Below are positions 48,401 to 60,769 of a DNA stretch of 64,000 bases, piece after piece (the stretch's first letter is position 1; each line of letters begins with the position of its first letter). The notes under the pieces are model-generated. The model was not told where the DNA came from. It worked only from the letters and a program-made list of their open reading frames with translations, and did not search any database. The stretch is from Camillea tinctor. Lineage: Eukaryota > Ascomycota > Sordariomycetes > Xylariales > Xylariaceae. The translations under genes were made by a program, and so were the position numbers. The stretch lies in the NCBI GenBank assembly GCA_022578605.1, contig MU394097.1, forward strand, positions 248,001-312,000. Direction: 5' to 3'.

Positions 48401-50700
48401 ACAGCATCCTTTTTCTTACTTACGTAGTATACACTAACACTTCTTTTGGCCTAATTCTTTTCTTTTATTTCCTCTTTCGACTTACAAATTACACTTAGAC
48501 CCATCTTTACATACTACCTAACCATGACCTTACCTTTACCAACTAGGTAAGAAGCTATCAACATCATCGTCATCATCATCATCGTGAATAACCTCTTTGA
48601 TCTAAAAAGAAATTTTAAAAAATAGATTACCTGGGTATATATGCAATATAACATCATACTTACTAGTTATATATCTCTCTCTACTAGGTAGGTCCCATAT
48701 CGTATGTACACATCCACCCAGGGGTTAGCTTTTTGGTTCCCCGAAAAGGGCAATTCACGTATGTAGTCAAGAGAGAAAAAAGAAATCCACGTGATGCCAA
48801 TAAGTCCGAGCTAGTTAGCTACATATTGCGGTGAGCAAGAGATAGAGAGAAAGAAAAAAGATCGTACGGTGCGTCCAATGTGTGTATGTTCCTCATGTAT
48901 GTACGTCTATGTCTTCATTCTGTATCTTGCATATCAGACGTACATACATGAGCAACTACGCCCCCCTTCCACCTTCCCCCCTCTCCCCACCATTTGCTCT
49001 CCCAAGAGAGGTGAAGAGGCGGGAGAAGAGGTCCGTTCATCGTTCGTTTCGTTCATCTACTCCTCTATGATGTAGGTTATGTATGTACGTGCCACCACCC
49101 ACGCCATCCCCCGGCCGGGCCGCCTTCCTTCTGGCCTCTCCGGGGGATCTACTTACCAGCATGAGATACCACGTCCCATACAGGTTACATACATGGTCTA
49201 TCCGTCTATCCACATCTTTTTTTTTTCCTTTTTGCCTTTGTCTCCATATCTAATACATACATGCGTAGACATAACCTAGATCGGTAAGTACCTACCCAGG
49301 TATCGTATGTATATCGTACGGTGGGGATCAACAGGGAGAAAGTGAAGAAAGGATCAGATATCTCTATACAGTATGCGAAAAGATTCAAGAGAAAAAGAAG
49401 AAAAAAGTAAGTGTTACTAGGTTTTAATGCAGAAGATTACCTGCCCTGTAGCCTTAGCCTCGTAACCTACTACGAACTCTGGCCTGGGTCTCCCTCCCGC
49501 GCCTATCTGTCCATCTGTCTTGTATGTCTGACCTTATTCCTGAGCTAAGAGCAAGCCATCTAACCTAGCTACAACCCCGTGACAACAGCTTAACCCCACG
49601 ATGATCGGAGACAATGTCTTGTCTTATTCCCCCCCATCCTATCCTACCCTATGCTATCTTCCTCTAGTGTACTAGCCCTTCCCCCCCCCCCCCCTTGTTC
49701 TTCCCCGTCCTTCCGCCCGTCCGTCCGCTCACTCGCTCACTCCCTCCCCGTCGTTCAGACCGTTTGATGACATCGTCAGCCTTGGCATAATACCTGTCCA
49801 TCATCTTTGTCTCTCTCTACGTACCTAACCTACGTACGTCTCTTGCCGCCCCCCCCTGCTATATGTGTTCTGCTTTCTGTGAGATCCCCAATTATCACCT
49901 CATCTTCCGCGGAGCTTCAAGAATCTGTTTGTTGTTGTTTTGTTTTCCTTTTAGGGGGGGAAGGCGGTGATGGGAGTGTGAGACATTCACTTTCTCTTGC
50001 CCCCTCTCCCCTCTCGTTCTCTTCCCCGTTTCCCTTTTTGGTATGCTCGCAGGTGAAGAGAAGAAGGGAGGCCGAAAAGGGAGGGAATTGGGGGAGAAGG
50101 GGGGGAAAAACACCAGCAGCAAGCAGGGGAAAAAAAGCAAAAATGTTTATCATAGGGTAAGGTAACCTGCAGGTTGCCAGATTAGCTGGTTGGCTGGCTG
50201 AGAGAAGACAGCAGGTACCTAGTGACGGCAGTGGTGGTAGTGGTGGTGGTGACGATGAAGGTAGGGTGGTCTGCTGAGTGTAGTTAGTTGCCTTCAACCG
50301 TCATCAACCGTTATCACCGTTTACTCGGTCTTGTCTTGTCCTGCCTTGCCTGCTTTGGCCCCCCGGGGCTCAGATCCCGAGCCTGAGCCCTGAGGGACCT
50401 GAGTCCGAGGGCGGCGGTGATCATAGGTTCGACCAGATTTTTTCATTTGGGCGATCAGTCTAGTGCAACTACCCGTTTTCTTCCCCTCACTTTCTTTCTC
50501 TCCCTCTCTCGTTTCCCTCTTCCCCCTCCCTCCCCAAAGGCAACACCAGCCTGGAGCCGCTGTCAGCGGCAAAACGATCGATCACGCACACAATAGTGCC
50601 ATGCGGGACAGACACGGATCACAACTTATGAGCCCTGGCCGGGTGGGGGGTTTTGGCAAGCCGACAAGCTTAGTAGGGGAAAAAAAAATAATAGAGGGGG
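45481..50700. other. Gene desert, microsatellite-rich part upstream of the homeobox gene
   Basis: No supportable gene is seen. It is dense in CTACCTA, TAGG, GTAT and TACATA units (for example 45,503-45,540; 45,800-45,830; 46,290-46,370), a TATGG repeat (about 46,407-46,430), a C14 run (49,681-49,694) and GA/CT tracts. Open frames are under 145 codons and low-complexity. Confidence 0.5.
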
Positions 50701-52546
50701 AGAGGGGGGCCGCCTCCTAAGCCGGCCGAATTTGGAAGTATCTAATAGTCGTTAGACGATGATGGTGACTAGTCTCAGGAATGGATAACTCTGAAATCGA
50801 TAGCGGGATGATTTACCGGCATTTGAAGATCGAATTCAATCTTTCACGATGGCAATTTCGATAAGCTGATTATGTATTGTTGATATTTTTTCTTTCTTTT
50901 TTTTCCTTTTTTCTTTTTTTTCCCTCGGATGTCTGTGAACAAGTCTCAATTCGGTCCGTCTAGCCGTAGATCTCTTTGGCTTGTCGCCAGGCGTCTGGAC
51001 CCTAGGTAGCGAACCCCGGCCTCGAGCGGTTCGATAGCCTAAGCTGCCCTCATTACATGACGAGAGAAAACATGCGCGCGAGTGAGATACGACCCCTAAA
51101 AAAATGACGATGACTTAATTGTCCTCAATGGTCCCAATCAATCGACTAGTCCATATGCCTGTCGAACTCCATGTTGATCGTTGATCGCCTGCAACGCTGA
51201 CGGCCGGGCTACCGTCGTAAGGAATTAAAAAAAAAGGTGGAGGGTAGAAGCAAGGGGCTACCACCATACCTAAATTGCGCTGCAACCTCACCTGATAGGC
51301 TTGACGGTCGAATGAAGCCTGGGACTGCCCAGCAGCGCTTGAGCCTGTGTGTGGGTAGGTGGTAATCACGTATGCGGCGGAGAGCCTCTTACATCCCTTG
51401 TTTCCGTCCCGCCGCCGCGTTGTTTGGTAGCATTTGGTACAATGCCCTGTGCAGCTATATCACGAGAGGTGACCGGTAATAATGTCAAGAGATTAGGTTC
51501 GTGATCCCAAGCTCTAACGAGCCAAATGCACCATTTTGTCGTACGAACAGCTCGAGTGTGGTAAGATGCTTATTGAAGCAGCCTTTTCTGTGTGCTAAAA
51601 TAAATAGGCAAGCAGGTACCTAGATAGGCACTTTTATGGTTCAGGAGTATAATAGGACATCTTATTTTATATCTAGTACCTAGTACTTCTTAGGAAGGAT
51701 AATCGTGATGTTACTTTTCCCGTCTCATGGTGCTATGTATTTCAGAATCAGCCTACCCTGATACCACCGTAGTGGATAATAAGCCAGCACCAGCTTCCCG
51801 GACTGTGCTACTGAGTAGAAAGGGATACTCTACTGCCTAGTTATCGTGGACAGATGGGTAAGATAGGTAGAAGGATAAGTAGTTGATATGATCGAATGAT
51901 GCATCCGTACATATGGGCCTTACCTGCATACTTGGGGAGTTGCTCTCGATGGTAAGCTCACATACACGATGCAAGGTCCCGATCGACGGCATTATCATCT
52001 CGAACTCATCGCGGCTACTTGCAATGTCTTCTCGGGAAGACGTCCACTCCCACCGCCCCTGTTAAGACATGCATTTGGGTTGGATTTCCCTTTGTGGATG
52101 TGAACACAGATCACGGTTGCAGGCAGGCATGGCTGCCAAGGGAAGGATCTTCATGGTTGTCAAATTGCCTTTGGTCGCCGACTTGAGTAACCATGGACAA
52201 GTGCTGAGGAGCCCGACAGCCCGACGCGCGATGTCCACGAATGCGCGACTTCGTCAGGCTGAGGTAGTCAGCCTCTATAGCGACGATCTGCCGTCACGGG
52301 AAGATGAATCACTACGAAAAGCCCACCAAGATTGCTGACTAGAAAAGCGTCATCGACAATTTGGTCCCTGTTGAAGCGCTGACTGCGTGGAGCGCAAGGA
52401 TACGGTGTAATAAGAACGCTACGATTGAATGGGAATAAAGGCAAATTCCGTCGTTCCCAACGCGATGGAAAGCCAAGAATTAAAAGAGAGACTATACCGT
52501 GCACGATAGGTGTGGGGCAACATGGTGGTATGTGTATGTAGGTAGG

Positions 52547-52568
52547 TATGTATGTATGTATGTATGTA
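52547..52568. repeat. (GTAT)n array
   Basis: Five to six GTAT units directly following two GTAG units. Confidence 0.85.
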
Positions 52569-53403
52569 GCAAGGTAGGTCATCTACATACTCCCTAGCGT
52601 GTACGCAGCACAGCGGAAACCAGTGGCGTGCTGGGAGAAAGCAACGGTTTGGATACCAGCCAAATAGGAGGGCAGACTTCCCTCTCCCCCCCCTTTCCTT
52701 TTCGGTCATTCTCGTAAGGCGCCGTAGTACCGTCATCCACCCTACTGCAGGAACGAAAATCAAAAAGCAAGACATGGCGAAGGAGAGGAAAAGAGAGGAA
52801 GAAAGCAAGAAATGATGGATTTGTCCATGGGAGAAGAAAAAGGGGAAGATCCTGCAAGCATCGGTCTTAGAGGGGGAACCGGGTTAAGGGGTGGCTACGC
52901 AGACAAAAGCAAGCTCGAGTGAGCGACGCGACTTTTGTCAGACCGACGAGGCCTTTTATGCTGGCCGCTGCGAGTGCACCGATGAGGACTGGAAAGACGT
53001 TTTCTCCCTTCGACGGGTAGGGCCTGACGATCGCCACGGCTAGTCGTCCGCTTAAATCTGGCATCTGTTCCAAGACACTTCACCTGTTCCCGCTGTCAAA
53101 AAAAGGGTGCGGTGATCGGTAATGTTATCAAACTCCGCTTAACTGACCAGGATCGCAGCATCACACGGCATTATCTCTCCAATCCCCATTGTTACTGGTA
53201 GTGATTGTCGTGGGTGGATCTTTTTTTCTGGCCTCTATGCATGATCCATCGCACTTAGAGATTGGTCACCTGAGCAGGACCGACATCAGAAGCGAAAAGG
53301 CTCTGTCGAAGTTTGGAGTAAGTAGATCTCTTAAGGTAGAGCGAATCGAGTCATAAGCTGTAGTTGGTTGATACTTTACTTACCACTTGGGTTTTCTTAG
53401 AAT

Positions 53404-53434
53404 AATAAATAAATAAATATATATATATATATAT
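53404..53434. repeat. (AAAT)/(AT)n microsatellite
   Basis: AAAT units running into about eight AT dinucleotides. Confidence 0.85.
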
Positions 53435-56400
53435 AAATGTATATGTGATGAAAGACCTTTACGAGTTATATATAATATTATGTCGTCGATCCTTTTCTCA
53501 CTTACTCTTATTCTCACTTTCACTCTCACACTCTCACCATATCTCTTTTCTAAAGTGTAGAAGGCTTTTTTTTTCTTTTCTTTTGTAGAGTTGACCTCAT
53601 CGTGCTAAGTAAAGTTCTCATCTTGTGCACCGGCGCTGCTTGTGATGACAAGAGAGACAGCTTATTCGTCGAAAACGAACAGAGCCTGATAAAGGTCTTG
53701 GCCGCGGTGGATGGACGAGTCTTGGCTGCTGCCAATGACTGGGGTAAGTTAAATGAGCCAGCGGCACCATCCTCAGGTACTTCGAGGTACCTCACATAAA
53801 CGCAAGCTATTCGGCAAAGTCGCCAGGGGGCTGCTTGTCATGAGAGCTGGATCCACGTGGCGCGCTCGGGCCAAAATGTGGTCCTCGTCGTTCCGTTACC
53901 CCCTGCAACCTGCTCAGGTACTTGACCTATACTTCGTTGTGTATAACCCCCTAGAAGATCTTCCACATCCGGCATTCCACCTCACCAAGAATCTCTTGAG
54001 ATGCCTCAGGGCCAGCTTTACTTGTTGGCACGCACCTCCCATGGTCAAATTGGCCCTAGATAGCTGAGTAGCGGTCACTCCGCTACAACCGCAGACCCTA
54101 CCTAAAAAAAAATACGTCTCCTTTGACCTATCAACACGGGGTCCGGCCTCGGCGCCGAGGGTAGACGCTGGCCTAGTCATCATTGTTACTTGTCGCCTCA
54201 ATCCATTGCGACCCGGGCAAGTGTTACTGTCTTCCTATACCACAAGGTTTATACCGCGGTATTGGATATTAAAATAGTAGGTTAGATGGTTGCACTCATA
54301 GTGGGGGTCCATTCGGGTCGCTCCCCCTCGGGGTGCCATTCTACCTTTTTTTCTTCTCTCTCTCTTGAGCCGCAGCCGGTTGGCCAGAGCGTGTGAGATC
54401 TTCTGTGATCTCTAGTGTTGCAAGATTTTGTCCCATTGGTGAATCAGGCAATCTTCTACCGTGACACATGTACCAAATGGTGTTGAACAAGGCCGAGATC
54501 TTCGGTTGCCTTTTTCTTCGGTGTCTCGGCCGGCCGCGACATATTCTGTAGGGACAGGACGGCGTACCGGATTTGGTTGTAGGGAGGGGTGGCAGAGACC
54601 CGGGTCGAGGGTGCCGCCCACTTACAATGGTAAGAAACTACCACTTGTCAATTTGGAAATTTAGACCTGCTTAAGCTCCCTCCCCTTTTCCGGAAGCGAT
54701 GATAGTCAGTCGGCTAGGATGGCTATGTTTGTCGGGGGAATGGGTCCTTGACATCCGTATGCTTCAGCAGATGAAATCTTCAGCGCGGAGTGACGTTCAG
54801 CACTTACCTACAGCCCATTGACAAGCTTATTTCTCGTCATATAGGATCATCAAGAGATCGCAACCTGCGAGCTTGGATGCCCATTTGGGACTGTGCACAT
54901 CACGATTGCCGTCACTAATGCGGATACAGGGGGGGGTAGGGAGGGTGGAGCAGAATAATGATAGGATGCAGCGTTATCCCGCTAAAGCGGAATTTCTGGT
55001 CGCTCGGGTCCCATTATGGTAGACCGTACGTCGTCCAATCGTGCTCTGGATCTTTGCCAAGTACCTCCACAGCTCTGATGATCCCTTAGGGTTGTTACTG
55101 ACATAGTTCCCGCCAAAGACGCGACGCAATAACGTTAAGGCTACTGTGTGATCAACAACCTATACTGTATAGAGTGGAAAACTAAGGTGTGTTTACTATC
55201 CATGGTCTGGTGTGTGACTGATTCATAAAACCTACTGGGTTGTCAACTGTCCGTGAAGGGGTTTTTTAGCGAACCGCCGAATGCTAGGTTGGGTAGAGTA
55301 GGTACCCTAATGGGCATCCTGTACATAAGATCTATCCCGACTCGGTGACCTGGTTGCAGTAACGAAAAAAAAAAAAAACGATTGTAACGATAGGTATGTC
55401 TATCTCGACGACATTGACAAATGGTCAAATGACAACCCTTGACCCGAAATTCCATTCACAGCAATGTATACTACGAATAGAGGAAGGCAACTGGTTTAGG
55501 GCTTACTCAAACAGCATCGCGGATTTGGCAGCCAACCAGAACCTTGACCATAGACGTCGCCGGCATACTGTGGATGCATCAATCGTTGGCTGACGGCTAT
55601 GTCGAGGCGCAGCTTCATCGACGAGGGGTTGGACAGTGAGGCTGCCTCCTAGACATCTCCAGACTGCAAGCAGAGTAAGAATGGGTGAGGAGGGGGAGAA
55701 GGGGGACTATTTGGGCTCGAAGTAGTTTCAGCTCGCTCGCTCAGCATAGGGTCCCGGCTCTGGGATAATGTAGTTTTAACATCGCCGGTCCGGTGTCTCC
55801 TTCGTCATTATGCCTATGGTCTGGCCGGATCGATTAGTCGTAGGCGGCAGGGCCCTTGTTCGTACGTACCCATTTAGTTCGGCAGCAAGGTTATCCGGCC
55901 GCCTGGGCAGGTCGATGATCATTTTCCTGACGTCTTTTGGCCTCAGCAGTGGATAGTAAATTCCAATTGGATATTCCAGGTCTACAGTAGTGTGTGTGAG
56001 TAAGTGAGCTTTCTTAGCTCAGATTCGCGAGGGATGGGGTTTTCCTTGTCATCCTTCTTTTCTCCATGCCTGCTGCTCCTGGGTTTCCGACTGATGGACT
56101 TTTGTTCCGCTGTCCCAGCTTTCTGGCTCACCTCGGCGATTGTCGCTTGCGAGGGGGGCTAATGCAACCCCCCAGGAACCCAATTTTGCAGTCCCCTGGA
56201 CCTTATGGGCCGGTACCGACTTAGCCCGGGCTATATTGCACATCTTAAGAAAATCTCGTTTAATATCGAGCAACCCCAGTGACTACCGCTACGACATCAT
56301 AGGTTCTTCTCTGCACACACATGGCTCTGTGCTAGATGATATCAAGTTGAAATCGAGGTGTAACTAGCGAGGTTGCTTTGGCCACCCGCTGTTACGGGTA

Positions 56401-57700
56401 TGGTACTGATAGAAACTCATTCTTCCCCCCTCCTCCTTGACGGAGAGGGTGATATTTCATCAGGCCGAGGTAGCCAAGGGCAGCAGATATGACCCGCAAG
56501 CATGTATCGAATCGCATCTCAACAGCCTCCATGCTGTCAAGTGAGATCCACGTCCTGCCGAGTCCTTCGGTCCTCCCGCATCTAGATGTTTTCAGAAGTC
56601 AACGAGGCGATGTATGATGAGCTGCGGGTAACTGGAGCTGGGTCTTTATGGCGTCAATTGCGCCATGGGCAGCAGCAGAGTGGATCGTCTATCGGCACCG
56701 AGTTCTGCGAGTTATGGTGCTGTAAGTGGCTAAGGTAGAAACTGAGTCCGCTGGCCCCTTTGGGGTTACTGATAACGCAGGCCGATGTATCTCGTCTGTA
56801 GAACAGTACGATCGTTCGAACGATTGTGTCTGTCTGTCGAGCTCCGGTGCATGAGCGCGGCAGACACTAGGAAGAGCGGTGCGCACTCATGCAAGCCAAC
56901 ACAAGGAATGCAACTGTACGAGCGAAGAAAATCCCCTCTTTTGTTTTCTTCGCCCCCCTCCTCCCTATGGCTGGCGTTCCTGTGAACCAGCCGTAGAAAG
57001 AAAATATATAGAAGCTTGATTTTCTTTTCTATATATATGTATATATAAGATGAAGTAGATCCTTGGTAGTCAGTACTAAGTAGCATAACTTACACTGGCC
57101 TAAACATTTACTGTTGCAAAACTTGGAGGAGTCTGAAAAGGCTAACGCCATTTCAAATTCCGGGATTTTTAGCTAGGGAACAAGCCCCAGCCCCAGGCGT
57201 TGAATGAGAATATCTTCAGATATTACATGGTACTTAGGATGGTATCATGGTGTATCATGGTTCGTTTGTGATCCTAGGTGAACACCTAACTAACTTACCT
57301 ACCTTACCCCCCCTTTTCGTTTTTTGATAGGTGTGCTGAGAGAAATAGTGTGCATCCGTGATCCCATTTCCTATACGGAACTCGTAAAGTGGGTGGCGTT
57401 TAAGGTTGCTCTTTATTCTGCTAATGAGATTCGGAATTTAGGAAGAAACCCCCCTCCAAAGTCTAGGCTTTGGTCGGGAAGAAGATGTTTGGCTGGAATC
57501 AAAGACGCCGCTGTTGCATTCGACACATCCCGTCCGCCCTATGCGCGCATCTTGAAGGCTGATGACAGGCTGGCGGTTGAGTGCATATAGAGCAGAGCAG
57601 AGTACAGCAGAATGAGAATCAAGCACAGTCAGTTGTAAACCTGTAAGTGGAAGCGAGATAGTAGTATTTCCTCTTAACCTTAGTTGGGTTGTTTTATGCT

Positions 57701-59300
57701 GTCGTAAGATTAGGAGCCGTTGATAATTAGCTAGGTATTAAATCTCCTAGTTTAGAGGCAAGACTTTGGCTAGATTTTTTTTTCCTTTGGATGGGGTCAC
57801 GATGAATGTGGTATTAGTGGTATTAGTGGTGATGGTGGTGGTGGTGGTAGTTATGGTGGTGGAAGGGGGGGGAAACGCCGTGACAGGGGGGTTTGGGAGG
57901 GACAGAGAAAGACATACCGGCATAGGTAACATGCGGTGGGGTTTTTTTTTCTTTAAGTTCTTAGTTTCTACCTAGTTTGGTAAATACAGTGTGGGATTGT
58001 ATGCCTTCTCATGCCACCGCCTGTCCCTCACACGGTGTCTCCCCAGGTACCCATCGCTGATACATGTATGTATATAGGTATGTATGTGTGTATGTATTCC
58101 AAGCCACCTGACCAGCAAGGTACCCCCGTACCTATGTAGGTAATACCGATACATATTACTCAAAGAGGGTGGGCTGTAATGTATGAATTCTCTAGACACT
58201 ACTACATTGATATTGATATTAGACTAGACTAAACAAATGAATTAATGTCAACTATGGATTTAAATAAAAAAGAAAAAGAAAAATCTAGTGTAATCATGTG
58301 TATCTATTTTTTTTTTCTTTCACAGAACAAATACATCAACAAGGAAGCAGAAATTATCTTGATAACAATTGTATCAACTAACACGGGCCATCATTTTATC
58401 TTATGAATAATGTCAAGCCTCGAGAAGCTATCTAATCGACAACTATAACGGGCCGACAGTTTGAACATCATAGTACTAGCCAGTACTCAGACAGGCGATC
58501 TGTCGACAACCATCTGTGAAGGTCTTAGACATGAAAGCAGGGCCACCCCCATGTTGTCTTGGTTAAACAAAACTTGCCAATATCTACAGTTAGGATGGCT
58601 ATCGAGAAAGGTGAAAAGATATCGAAACCGGGACATCCCAAAAAGGATAGTTTCTGTAGTAATTGTAGCTTAATGTAAAGTGTTAATTTGATGTCCTGCT
58701 CTACGAGACCATCAGCTTTATGGAGAAAGTAGGTAACTAGATGCTATCTATGATTATATTCTAAGCATTAGTTCAACGACTGGGCGTTGAGAGTTTATTA
58801 CACGTGGAGCTAATTACATACCTAACTCACAGCAGCTGGGATACACATACAATACATCATTCTGTACGATGGAAGCTTGTTTGGATACATTAATAGATAG
58901 GTTATTTAAGTCTGACACTTAGTCTTGTCATAGAAAATAGTATGTAGCTGTTGCTTAGGGGTTAATTGAGATATCTTACTTAAATATGATGTTACCCTTT
59001 TCATTTTCATTTCTTTAGATGTCATGTTAACCTAAGTATTTCCAATACCCTATATTTAGAAGCGGGCGGAATGACAAAACCATGGGTTTGGTATAACATT
59101 CTACTTAAACTTAGTTGTATACTCATTTCTCTACATGTCAATATCTACCATGCTTATTAGCTTATAGTGAGCTTGTTGGTGTCAATGCCAAGAAGTCGTG
59201 GGGAAAATGGAAAAGAGAAAAAAAAGGAAACCGGAAATAAAGAATAGAAAGAAAGAAAGAAAGAAAGAAAGAAAAGAAGAAGAAAAAAACTCCAGGTTAC
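57701..59300. other. AT-rich block in the desert
   Basis: AT-rich DNA without gene. It has a GTG/GTT trinucleotide tract (about 57,805-57,865), GTAT units (about 58,066-58,095), and a GAAA array (59,247-59,274). A 70-codon frame at 58461-58673 has no recognisable domain. Confidence 0.45.
59247..59274. repeat. (GAAA)n array
   Basis: Seven GAAA units within a purine-rich stretch. Confidence 0.9.
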
Positions 59301-60446
59301 ATATCTCTCTCCGAGGAACAATGTCAGTGACTTGGCACTTATAAACTTATACGGCATATGAGCGGGTCTCGAGCGATGAATTGGCACTGTGACAGACCTA
59401 AACAGACTAGACACAGACACAGACAGACATACTCGACAGGGATACTCCCTCTGGTAGTAAAAGACCCCCTTCCAATTTCATTCTCGGTCTCCCTCCTCTC
59501 CACAACTCCTCCAACTCGGCTCTCTCCCCTGTGTGATCCCTCACGGACTCGGATGGGATTGCGTCAAAGTACACTACTGCCAACTGCTCATCAGTGCTCA
59601 CGATCCCCCGTGAACCGTCTCTCATAATTCAAAGGGATCATACAAGTGGGGTGGAAGGGGAGTTTTTTTTTTCTCTATATTTTATATTTATATTTATTTT
59701 TAATTTTTTTTTAATTCCCTCTCTTCCGTCTGATCTCCATACCGTCGTACCTTTTGCCTTGCCTTGCTTTGCATTGGTCCTGGTCTTGGTCTTGGGTTTC
59801 GGTCTCTACATTGGCGTCCCCGCCCGAAATGCTTCCCTTAGAATGTGTGATAGATGATGTGCTTTGACACGTCTTTCCATTTCGTCGTACAGAAGCGTCG
59901 GTACGTACATCAAAGTTGAATGGAGGACAATGGAGGGCGACAGAGGGCAATGTACACGTAGGTACTGCCGGCGCTCAGCTAGAGACAGGGGATGCAGGAG
60001 ACTGGGACCAGGCGAACTACTAGGGTAGTAGCGTCGTGTTGCCCCCAACCCGACGAGTCTGTCTTTTCTTAAAAGGGATAGACAGTGTGATCTTTTCCGA
60101 CCCTGGGAAACACTTTGCTGGAGCATTCACAAAAGAGGGAAGCGCTCATCCTGGCCTGGGTGGTCCTTGGGTCCATCGCCTTGCAGTTTTCGGGGCATTG
60201 ATGTCGCCCAGCGATGCGCTGGTGTTCTGGCTGGCTCAGCATAGCGCCCAGGCCCGCCGCCACAAATCATCGCGACCCTACCGTACCTGACCGACTTACA
60301 CATACACACACACACACACTTTCTCTCTCTCTCATCTCATACATACATACATACATATAGGTACACTGGACACACACACACTACACACACACACACACAC
60401 ACATACATATACATACACATACACATAGCACAGACAGGTACACACA
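59301..60446. other. Intergenic DNA ending in CA/CATA repeats
   Basis: No gene is seen in 59,301-60,295. From 60,298 to 60,446 the sequence is built of CA dinucleotides, CT runs and CATA tetranucleotides, into which the MITE appears to have inserted; related CA repeats resume at its right side. Confidence 0.55.
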
Positions 60447-60504
60447 TACGAAGGCAGGGGCCAAAAGTCTGCACCCTTCGGTACGCACGACCTTATTTGC
60501 CAAG
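60447..60504 (+). repeat. Left terminal inverted repeat of the MITE
   Basis: 58 nt beginning TACGAAGGCAGGGG and ending TTTGCCAAG. It contains its own short inverted pair, CGAAGG near the tip and CCTTCG about 26 nt inward. Confidence 0.92.
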
Positions 60505-60711
60505 GATGCCAAGGACCAGAATCAGCTGTTGCCAGCCGAAAACCAGCTGCAAGTCTAGCTCTGCTATAAATATAGCGTCTTTACTGCAAATACCCACTAT
60601 AGATTAATGAGGATTAGTGCATATGCTTTATAATTATAAAACTGTAAATAGTGGCTAACTTAATTCTGACTCTTTACAGCTGTTATCAGCTGCAACCGAA
60701 GCCTTGGCTAT

Positions 60712-60769
60712 CTTGGCAAATAAGGTCGTGCGTACCGAAGGGTGCAGACTTTTGGCCCCTGCCTTCGTA
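60712..60769 (-). repeat. Right terminal inverted repeat of the MITE
   Basis: Exact reverse complement of the left repeat over all 58 nt, ending CCTTCGTA. Confidence 0.92.

Larger units (their letters stand above)
50701..57700. other. Gene desert, repeat-poor unique block
   Basis: Seven kilobases with few microsatellites compared with the rest of the deserts. The exceptions are a GTAT run (52,547-52,568) and an AT run (53,404-53,434). Open frames up to about 130 codons occur on both strands (for example 52069-52338 plus, 52867-53083 minus, 53602-53799 plus), but none matches a domain I know and none chains into a plausible spliced gene. It could be unique regulatory DNA, a lncRNA locus or decayed coding sequence. 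Confidence 0.45.
60447..60769. mobile_element. MITE with 58-bp perfect terminal inverted repeats, TA-flanked (Tc1/mariner-type)
   Basis: The 323-bp element has identical 58-nt ends in inverted orientation (60447-60504 and 60712-60769). The outermost bases are TA, and TA is the target site duplicated by IS630/Tc1/mariner elements, so the transposon proper is probably 60449-60767, beginning CGAAGGCAGGGGCC. The interior is AT-rich, codes for nothing, and carries weaker inverted similarity (CAGCTG and CCAAGG units on both sides). It is therefore a non-autonomous element that depends on a transposase elsewhere. It sits in a CA microsatellite. Perfect TIR identity suggests recent mobility. The superfamily call is inference. 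Confidence 0.85.
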
